Below, in pieces: positions 1 through 4,301 of a DNA stretch of 5,960 nucleotides. A program made the translations under genes and the position numbers. Below the pieces are notes generated by a model. That model searched no databases. It was not told the origin of the DNA and saw nothing but the letters and a program-made list of their open reading frames with translations. Within the stretch, counting starts at the first letter, position 1; each line of letters starts with the position of its first letter. This DNA is from Bacteroidota bacterium (GTDB lineage Bacteria; Bacteroidota; Bacteroidia; Bacteroidales; B39-G9): positions 1 to 5,960 of the forward strand of contig JAUVJB010000193.1 of assembly GCA_030592465.1 (NCBI GenBank), in the 5' to 3' direction.

Positions 1-19
1 CTTACTAATGAGTAATTTT

Positions 20-532
20 CTACTTGCAATGATTATTTTTTAAAATAATTTTAGCTTCCGAATTACCCATTTTTTTTGATTTTTTCCAATCTTTACAAGC
101 ACCTTTTAAATCACCTGAAAATTTTTTCGTCCATCCTCTGTTATTATATGCATCTTGATTCTTAGGATCTAATAAAATTGCTTTATTTAAATCTGTTAAG
201 GCTGAATTATAATCTTTTAATTTATTATAAATACTGCCTCTGCTAATATATGCACTAACAAAATTTGGCTCCAGCTCTATTACTCTTGTTAAGTCTCTGA
301 TTGCTTTATTATAATCTCCATTAACATTAAATACAAAACTTCGTTGTAAAAGTGCATTAATATTATCTTGTTCAATGCTTAATGCCTTTGTATATTCCTT
401 AATAGCTCCATTGTAATCTTGTTCCTGAAATTTTATTAACCCCTGATTTAATAAAGAGTCAACATTTTGAGCTATTGACATATTTGTTAAAACAAAAAAG
501 AAAACTAATAAATAAAATGATAACTTTTTCAT
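20..532 (-). CDS. Secreted tetratricopeptide-repeat (TPR) protein, 170 aa
   Basis: The protein starts with a signal peptide (residues 1-21: MKKL, a hydrophobic run, then SIAQ, cleaved near AQ/N), so it is probably exported to the periplasm or anchored near the outer membrane. The rest is about four TPR units: roughly 24-57, 58-91, 92-125 and 126-157. Each shows the usual pattern of small residues and a 'DYNxAIxD' type turn, as in DYNKAIRDL (73-81) and DYNSALTDL (107-115). The last unit (GDLKGACKDWKKSKKMGNSEA, from 140) with a Cys near the end (CK-stop) resembles the closing repeat of many Bacteroidetes TPR proteins. TPRs bind other proteins; the partner cannot be told. The ATG at 532 is chosen because it directly precedes a good signal peptide; no Shine-Dalgarno is visible, as is normal in this phylum. 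It is divergent from the coiled-coil gene at 665 and shares a 132-bp AT-only spacer with it. Confidence 0.9.
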   Translation of the reverse strand: MKKLSFYLLVFFFVLTNMSIAQNVDSLLNQGLIKFQEQDYNGAIKEYTKALSIEQDNINALLQRSFVFNVNGDYNKAIRDLTRVIELEPNFVSAYISRGSIYNKLKDYNSALTDLNKAILLDPKNQDAYNNRGWTKKFSGDLKGACKDWKKSKKMGNSEAKIILKNNHCK

Positions 533-554
533 GCTGTTAATTTTTTAATTATTT

Positions 555-571
555 TATACTAAATTAGTATA
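555..571. promoter_or_regulatory. Perfect 17-nt palindrome, possible operator
   Basis: TATACTAA-A-TTAGTATA is an exact inverted repeat (8-bp arms, 1-nt centre) in the spacer between two divergent genes, 23 bp upstream of the ATG of the TPR gene. The odd-length dyad with short spacing looks more like a protein-binding site than an RNA hairpin, because a 1-nt loop cannot form. The regulator is unknown. The surrounding DNA is almost pure A/T, which raises the chance of accidental palindromes, although this one includes C/G positions. Confidence 0.35.
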
Positions 572-586
572 TTAAAATATAAATTA

Positions 587-605
587 AAATATGTTTCGCA
601 TATTT
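587..605. repeat. Small inverted repeat in divergent spacer
   Basis: AAATATG-tttcg-CATATTT forms a perfect 7-bp stem with a 5-nt loop. It lies between the divergent TPR and coiled-coil genes, 60 bp before the coiled-coil gene start. It holds the only CG dinucleotide of the spacer before position 661. It could be part of a 5' leader or a second binding site. The stem is mostly A-T pairs, so it would be weak as RNA. Confidence 0.25.
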
Positions 606-664
606 ATTTTATTTTTTTAAAATATTTACTATTTTTATGAAAAATAGAATACAAATAAAACCGA

Positions 665-2296
665 TTGATTATCAAAAATAAGTTTAAACATATTAAATTA
701 AGAAGTACCAAAATACTAAAAATAACAAGCCTTTTTATATTTTTAGTGTTTAATCCCTTTATTAATAAAGCTCAAGAACCTTTTGTTATTTATGGTCGAT
801 TAAAAATTGAGCATGGTGATGTAAAAGGTTCTAAAATAATTGTTAAAAAAAACAATAAAGTAATAAACACTGTTGATTTACCAAATTCCGGCAAATTTGA
901 GTTTGTACTTGATTATAATAGCAATTACCTATTATCTTTCAAAAAAGATGGCTATGTAGCTAAAAGTATTAAAATTATAACAGATTTACCAAGTGATATT
1001 TTAGAATCTACTAAAGATGAACCATTCGAACCTTTTCATTTTTTGGTTAGTCTCTTTAAACAATATAAAGGAATAAATACTGTTGTTTTTAACCAACCTG
1101 TTGGCATTATTCGTTATAGTGAATCATTAGATGATTTTGATTATGATACGGATTATACAAAAACCGTATTAACAAAATTTAATAAAATTGAAAACGAACT
1201 AAAGGAAAAACAAAAACAAGAAGATATAGATAAAGCAAGAGCCCAAGCAGCTGCAAAAGCAAAAATAAAAGCTGAAGAAATAGCTAAAAAATTAGCACAA
1301 ATTAAAGAGAAGGCAGAAGCTCGCAAAAAAGCTGAGGCAGAAGCTGAGGCTGAGAAACAAGCAAAAAAGGAAGCTAAAGTAAAAGCAGAGCAAGAAGCAA
1401 TACGTAAAGCTACAGAAGAAAAAAGAATTGCTGACGCTAAAGCTAAAGCGGAACGAGAAGCTCAAATTAAAGCAGAACAAGAAGCAATGCGTAAAGCCGC
1501 TGAAGAAAAAAGAATTGCTGACGCTAAAGCTAAAGCAGAACGAGAAGCTCAAATTAAAGCAGAGCAAGAAGCCGGCAGAAAAGCTGAAGAAGAACGTAAA
1601 AAAACCGAAGCCGAAGCTAAAGCTAAAAAATTAGCTCAAATTAAAACAAAAGCAGAAGAAAAAAGAATTGCTGACGCTAAAGCTAAAGCTAAAGAACAGG
1701 CAGAAAAAGAAGCTAAGTTAAAAGCAGAACAAGAAACAATGCGTAAAGCCACAGAAGAAAAAAGAATTGCTGACGCTAAAGCTAAAGCAGAACAAGAAGC
1801 TAAAATTAAAGCAGAGCAAGAAGCACTAAAGAAAGCCGAAGAAGAACGTAAAAAAACAGAAGCGGAAACTAACGCTAAAAAATTAGCTCAAATTAAAGCG
1901 GAGCAAGAAGCTAGCAGAAAAGCCGAAGAAAAACGCAAAAAAGCCGATGCTGAAGCAAAAACTAAAAAATTAGCTCAGATTAAAGCCGATGCCGAAGCTG
2001 AAGCAAAACGTTTAGCTAACGAAGCAAGAAAAAAAATAAAGCGTAATGCTGCTGCTAAAAAATCTGAACAATTTGATAAAAAAGATTTAGAAACTAAATA
2101 TACCAAAAATAAAACTGTTGAATTTATTGAAAAATCGAATAGAAAAATAACAAGAGTTATTATTAATGATAATAAAAAAATTATAATATTTATTAAAGTT
2201 GTTTACAAGTGGGGTGGTATATTCTATTTCATTCAAGATGAACATTCACATTTTAGAAATATTAGCAAAATATTTTATGAGCTTCAAACTCAATAA
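665..2296 (+). CDS. Secreted coiled-coil protein with beta-rich N-terminus and C-terminal WGG-FYF domain, 543 aa
   Basis: I do not recognise a named gene. Parts in order: a basic N-terminus and hydrophobic segment (about 16-36, ending NKAQE), which looks like a signal peptide or membrane anchor; a short beta-rich domain (about 38-105) resembling the carboxypeptidase-regulatory-like folds common in Bacteroidetes envelope proteins (DVKGSKIIVKKNN, GKFEF, FKKDGYVAKSI); a linker (106-172); a charged Ala/Lys/Glu helix (about 173-463) certain to be coiled coil or single alpha-helix; and a C-terminal domain (about 483-543) with KVVYKWGGIFYF followed by NISKIFYEL. The layout (anchor, long rod, small terminal domain) recalls TolA, but the ends do not match TolA, so this is an analogy only. 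Start: an in-frame stop lies at 656-658 and the first in-frame ATG is codon 275 (1487), inside the rod, so TTG at 665 is the best start. An indel joining the ATG at 637 is the alternative. No operon partner is visible. Confidence 0.8.
   Translation: MIIKNKFKHIKLRSTKILKITSLFIFLVFNPFINKAQEPFVIYGRLKIEHGDVKGSKIIVKKNNKVINTVDLPNSGKFEFVLDYNSNYLLSFKKDGYVAKSIKIITDLPSDILESTKDEPFEPFHFLVSLFKQYKGINTVVFNQPVGIIRYSESLDDFDYDTDYTKTVLTKFNKIENELKEKQKQEDIDKARAQAAAKAKIKAEEIAKKLAQIKEKAEARKKAEAEAEAEKQAKKEAKVKAEQEAIRKATEEKRIADAKAKAEREAQIKAEQEAMRKAAEEKRIADAKAKAEREAQIKAEQEAGRKAEEERKKTEAEAKAKKLAQIKTKAEEKRIADAKAKAKEQAEKEAKLKAEQETMRKATEEKRIADAKAKAEQEAKIKAEQEALKKAEEERKKTEAETNAKKLAQIKAEQEASRKAEEKRKKADAEAKTKKLAQIKADAEAEAKRLANEARKKIKRNAAAKKSEQFDKKDLETKYTKNKTVEFIEKSNRKITRVIINDNKKIIIFIKVVYKWGGIFYFIQDEHSHFRNISKIFYELQTQ
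1415..1897 (+). repeat. In-frame tandem and higher-order repeats inside the coiled-coil gene
   Basis: The block encoding EEKRIADAKAKA begins at 1415, 1502, 1655 and 1754, so spacings are 87, 153 and 99 bp, all multiples of three. Copies at 1415 and 1502 differ at only about two synonymous third positions over the first 66 bp, pointing to recent duplication or slippage. On top of this is a larger period of 252 bp (84 residues): residues 280-327 (1502-1645) and 364-411 (1754-1897) match at about 42 of 48 positions, ending in KKLAQIK in both. Shorter KKLAQIK and KAEQEA words also recur outside this block (residues 209-214 and 434-440). The array keeps the reading frame and the heptad-like A/K/E pattern, so length can change without breaking the protein. 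Confidence 0.85.
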
Positions 2297-2341
2297 TTTT
2301 TTTTATTTTGCACAAAATATTATTCACAATATGGTTTAAAT

Positions 2342-2514
2342 TTGCAACTTAACCTTTTTTGCAAGTTCTATCTTTCGGCTTTGCAATCCGAAAGACGGCG
2401 GGCATTGAAATTTAAAAATAACACTACAAGCCCCTGTGAAAGCTTTGTGAGGTTTAATTTTACCGATGAAGTTACAAACTTCGCCGAAATAAGAAACAAA
2501 TTGAATAACTTGTT
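2342..2514. repeat. Array of consecutive hairpins in convergent spacer, candidate dispersed repeat
   Basis: Several inverted repeats follow each other: AACTT/AAGTT (2346-2350 with 2363-2367); TCTTTCGG/CCGAAAGA (2371-2378 with 2388-2395, 9-nt loop containing TTGCAA); CCT/AGG flanking AAAGCTTT (2433-2452); GAAGTT-aca-AACTTC (2468-2482), extendable outward with CG/CG at 2464-2465 and 2485-2486; and AACAAAT/ACTTGTT (2495-2501 with 2508-2514, one mismatch), which contains the thpR stop codon. A long-range pair TTTCGGC (2373-2379) with GCCGAAA (2483-2489) could close the whole structure. The stretch is richer in G+C than its flanks. It stays open in one plus frame (from TTG 2342 to 2530), but I do not believe this encodes a protein. 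It sits between the 3' ends of two convergent genes and may also stop transcription, though no stem is followed by a proper T-run. Confidence 0.5.
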
Positions 2515-3064
2515 AGAGATTCGGTATTAAATTATATTCAGCTATAGGATAGTATTGTGCTCCGGAAGGCTTTAAAATTGATTTATACAAAATAATTTTT
2601 CTCATTTTAACTTCTATATTATTTAAGTTATTACTCAAATTTATTTCATTTATATTAGTCTGTTTATTAAAACGAGCTAAGGTAATATGAGGAATTGGAC
2701 GTTTAATTTTATTTATTTCTCTACTAAAAATTTTCATCATTGAGATTGACAAATCAGAAAAGCATTCATCTTGCTGAAATCGTGCCCAAATCATATAAGG
2801 CTTCCTTTTTGGAGATAACTGAAATCTATCAAAATGTAATTTTAATTCTTTTTTCCCTAATAAAAATTGTTGAAGCATAAAAACGACATTACTTATCTTG
2901 TTATTTTCAATATCTCCCAAAAAGCAAGTTGTAATATGTAAATTATCATCAGACACCCATCTTATTCCTTCAATATTTTTATTTTTTATTTTTAATTGAT
3001 GAAATATTTTTTTTATCTCTTGCTGTATTGGAACACCTACAAATAAACGGGTTGTTTGCATCAT
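2513..3064 (-). CDS. thpR: RNA 2',3'-cyclic phosphodiesterase (ThpR/LigT family), 183 aa
   Basis: This belongs to the 2H phosphoesterase superfamily. The two catalytic HxTx motifs are present and intact: HITT at residues 43-46 (in NLHITTCFLGDI) and HITL at 126-129 (in PIPHITLARF). The spacing of about 83 residues and total length near 180 are typical of ThpR/LigT. The start MMQTTRLFVGVPI matches the usual 'RLFvai' opening strand, and the conserved KPSGAQYYPIAEY segment lies at the C-terminus (165-177). Family members open 2',3'-cyclic phosphate ends of RNA, giving a 2'-phosphate, and some ligate tRNA halves in reverse; the enzyme acts in the cytoplasm. Two adjacent ATGs (3064 and 3061) are possible starts. 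The gene is convergent with the coiled-coil gene and its last codons overlap the hairpin array at 2342-2514. Upstream is AT-only DNA with no Shine-Dalgarno. Confidence 0.93.
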   Translation of the reverse strand: MMQTTRLFVGVPIQQEIKKIFHQLKIKNKNIEGIRWVSDDNLHITTCFLGDIENNKISNVVFMLQQFLLGKKELKLHFDRFQLSPKRKPYMIWARFQQDECFSDLSISMMKIFSREINKIKRPIPHITLARFNKQTNINEINLSNNLNNIEVKMRKIILYKSILKPSGAQYYPIAEYNLIPNL

Positions 3065-3109
3065 TTTTTTTAAATTTAAGATTTTTTTTTATAAATTAAT
3101 GAAATATTT

Positions 3110-3122
3110 TGATATTATATCA
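3110..3122. promoter_or_regulatory. 13-nt palindrome upstream of thpR, weak operator candidate
   Basis: TGATAT-T-ATATCA is a perfect dyad 46 bp before the thpR start, in the divergent spacer shared with the gene at 3298. It resembles a small repressor site in form, but the DNA here is nearly all A/T, so such a dyad may be accidental. Confidence 0.2.
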
Positions 3123-3194
3123 TTAAAATAATTTATTTTTTATAATTTAGTATAAATTTTATTTTAATTAGTTCTTGCACTATTAAAATATAAA

Positions 3195-3237
3195 CTCATG
3201 AGACCTGCATGAGCTTACGGGTTAATCCATAGGCTCA
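3195..3237 (+). other. GC-richer structured element with two mutually exclusive hairpins
   Basis: In otherwise AT-rich DNA, this stretch can fold two ways. Hairpin A pairs CTCATG (3195-3200) with CATGAG (3208-3213), loop agacctg. Hairpin B is a 28-nt imperfect palindrome, 3210-3237: TGAGC pairs with GCTCA, then inward pairs continue to a TTAA centre with two G-U wobbles and one C/A mismatch (12 of 13 positions pair). The two share 3210-3213 and cannot form together. It lies 60 bp before the ATG at 3298, so it could be a 5' leader element of that gene. It could equally be a dispersed palindromic repeat or a protein site. There is no T-run after hairpin B, so it is not a plain terminator. Plus strand is assigned because the downstream gene lies that way. 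Confidence 0.4.
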
Positions 3238-3297
3238 CAAAAGTTAATGGTTAAATATTAATTCATTTAGTATAAACATTTTATAAAATTCAAACAC

Positions 3298-4050
3298 ATG
3301 AAAAAAATTATATTACTTATTTTATCAAGTTTTTTTATTGTTAATTTTTCTTTTTCACAGGTTGTCGGAAGTAAATTTGAAAAATTAACAAAATTATACA
3401 ATGCACAACGCTACGAAGATTGCTTGTATAAGGCTGATAACTATACTTATAAAGATAAAACCCGAAAAGAAGCTGAACCATATTTATATGTGGCAATGTG
3501 TTATTATCAACTATCATTAATGAACGATCCTGATGTACTGGAAGATTATCCCAAAGCTTTAAAAAATGCGATAAAATATCTTATTAAATTTAAAAAGAAA
3601 GATAAAAAGGATGAGTATTATACAAATAATATCGATTTTGTAAATAAAATTGCAAATATTATTCTATACCAGGCAAAAAAACATTATAAAGATAAAAGAT
3701 ATCGAAAAGCATCAAGCAGCTATAAACAGTTTTCAAAACTTTTTCCCGCAGACGATAATATAAAATTTATGACAGGTACTTGTTATATGCTTGCTAATAA
3801 CTATAGTGAGGGTAGAACATATATTTCTGATGCAATTGTCAAACTTCAAGATAATTATAATAAAGAAAAATCGTTAAAAAATAGCAAGACATTACCAATT
3901 TTGGAAGATGCTTTTATTCTTTATTCTAATTATTTAGTTAATGATGAAAAAATTGATTCTGCTCAAGCAACAATTTCTATTGCAAAAGATTTTTTTCCAA
4001 ATAGTGGGAATATTAAAATTCAGTATAATGTCATTAATAAAGTAAAATAA
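3298..4050 (+). CDS. Secreted helical TPR-like protein of unknown function, 250 aa
   Basis: Residues 1-20 are a clear signal peptide (MKKIILLILSSFFIVNFSFS, cut before QVVG), so the mature protein is periplasmic or surface-linked. The remainder is predicted helical with TPR-like helix pairs: about 25-72 (KLYNAQRYEDCLYKADNY, then EPYLYVAMCYYQLS), 124-172 (AKKHYKDKRYRKASSSYKQF, then FPADDNIKFMTGTCYMLANN) and 205-240 (FILYSNYL, then IDSAQATISIAKDFFPNSGN). The repeat spacing is irregular, with a Lys-rich insert near 98-106, so it is a degenerate TPR protein rather than a canonical one. Such proteins usually act as scaffolds; the partner is unknown. ATG at 3298 is chosen for the signal peptide directly behind it; only A/T-rich sequence precedes it. 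It is divergent from thpR and convergent with clpC, so likely a single-gene unit, possibly under the structured leader at 3195-3237. Confidence 0.9.
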   Translation: MKKIILLILSSFFIVNFSFSQVVGSKFEKLTKLYNAQRYEDCLYKADNYTYKDKTRKEAEPYLYVAMCYYQLSLMNDPDVLEDYPKALKNAIKYLIKFKKKDKKDEYYTNNIDFVNKIANIILYQAKKHYKDKRYRKASSSYKQFSKLFPADDNIKFMTGTCYMLANNYSEGRTYISDAIVKLQDNYNKEKSLKNSKTLPILEDAFILYSNYLVNDEKIDSAQATISIAKDFFPNSGNIKIQYNVINKVK

Positions 4051-4137
4051 ATTTAGATTTAATCACAGTATCTGACATGTTTGCAGTAATAAAAAACAGT
4101 ATAATTAATTTGTTGATAATCTGAATAATAGAAATCT

Positions 4138-4240
4138 GCCAGCTGGCCGATTAGCCGATTAGCGGTTTTGTAATAGACTGATGTACAGGCTTATAGCATC
4201 CAATTCTTCCGTCAGCTGACGGATTAACCGCTTATCGGCT
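4138..4240. repeat. GC-richer palindromic intergenic element, candidate dispersed/MITE-like repeat
   Basis: Between convergent genes lies a compact set of symmetric words. GCCAGCTGGC (4138-4147) is a perfect 10-nt palindrome. GCCGATTA is repeated in tandem (4146-4153 and 4154-4161). TCCGTCAGCTGACGGA (4208-4223) is a perfect 16-nt palindrome. The segments 4153-4167 and 4226-4240 form a 15-bp inverted repeat with one mismatch (AGCCGATTAGCGGTT against AACCGCTTATCGGCT) around a 58-nt centre that includes the 16-nt palindrome. The two halves are also related as direct copies: from CAGCTG at 4140 and at 4213, 21 of 26 positions agree. No open reading frame, transposase or target-site duplication is seen. 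The stretch 4051-4137 before it shows nothing recognisable. Confidence 0.5.
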
Positions 4241-4267
4241 TTTCGGAGTGGACTCATACATTAAATA

Positions 4268-4296
4268 AAAAACCGTCTTTTTTATAGACGGTTTTT
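4268..4296. terminator. Rho-independent terminator, likely bidirectional
   Basis: A perfect 11-bp stem, AAAAACCGTCT (4268-4278) with AGACGGTTTTT (4286-4296), encloses a 7-nt loop. It lies 6 bp beyond the clpC stop. Read on the minus strand it ends in GACGG followed by six T, a classic terminator for clpC. Read on the plus strand it ends in GACGGTTTTTG and further T-rich sequence, so it can also stop transcripts from the gene at 3298. Confidence 0.88.
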
Positions 4297-4301
4297 GTTT
4301 A

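Noticed and set aside
1..19. Hairpin TTACT-aatg-AGTAA just after the first gene as a terminator
   Set aside because: The stem is only 5 bp, A/T-rich and at the window edge, so a following T-run cannot be seen.
533..664. Bacteroidetes promoter elements (TAnnTTTG at -7, TTTG at -33)
   Set aside because: I looked in the upstream regions of all genes here with visible starts and found no convincing pair at the right spacing.
637..681. 14-codon leader peptide as an annotated gene
   Set aside because: It has only an ATG and a stop in AT-rich DNA, with no ribosome site and no conserved feature visible. It is kept as part of a start-codon finding, not as a CDS.
1292..1567. Minus-strand frame rich in Phe/Ser/Leu/Cys
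   Set aside because: It is the antisense of the A/K/E-rich repeat codons (GAA, AAA, GCA read backwards), a compositional shadow of the coiled-coil gene.
1428..1634. Plus-strand Lys/Leu-rich frame inside the coiled-coil gene
   Set aside because: It is a frame-shifted reading of the same repeats with no independent start context.
1415..1897. CRISPR array
   Set aside because: The repeats are coding, in frame, unequal in spacing and without unique spacers.
665..2296. Calling the gene tolA
   Set aside because: Only the A/K/E rod is similar, which is low-complexity. There are no tolQ/R/B or pal neighbours and the terminal domain does not read like TolA.
2317..2332. ATATT/AATAT hairpin as terminator of the coiled-coil gene
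   Set aside because: It is a 5-bp all-A/T stem with no T-run after it, expected by chance in such DNA.
2342..2530. 62-codon plus-strand frame as a small gene
   Set aside because: It starts with TTG, has no signal, domain or heptad pattern, overlaps the end of thpR, and its sequence is dictated by consecutive hairpins. A repeat element explains it better.
2342..2530. Integron attC site
   Set aside because: Hairpins are present, but I could not find matching core sites (GTTRRRY with RYYYAAC) at the ends, and no integrase or cassette layout is seen.
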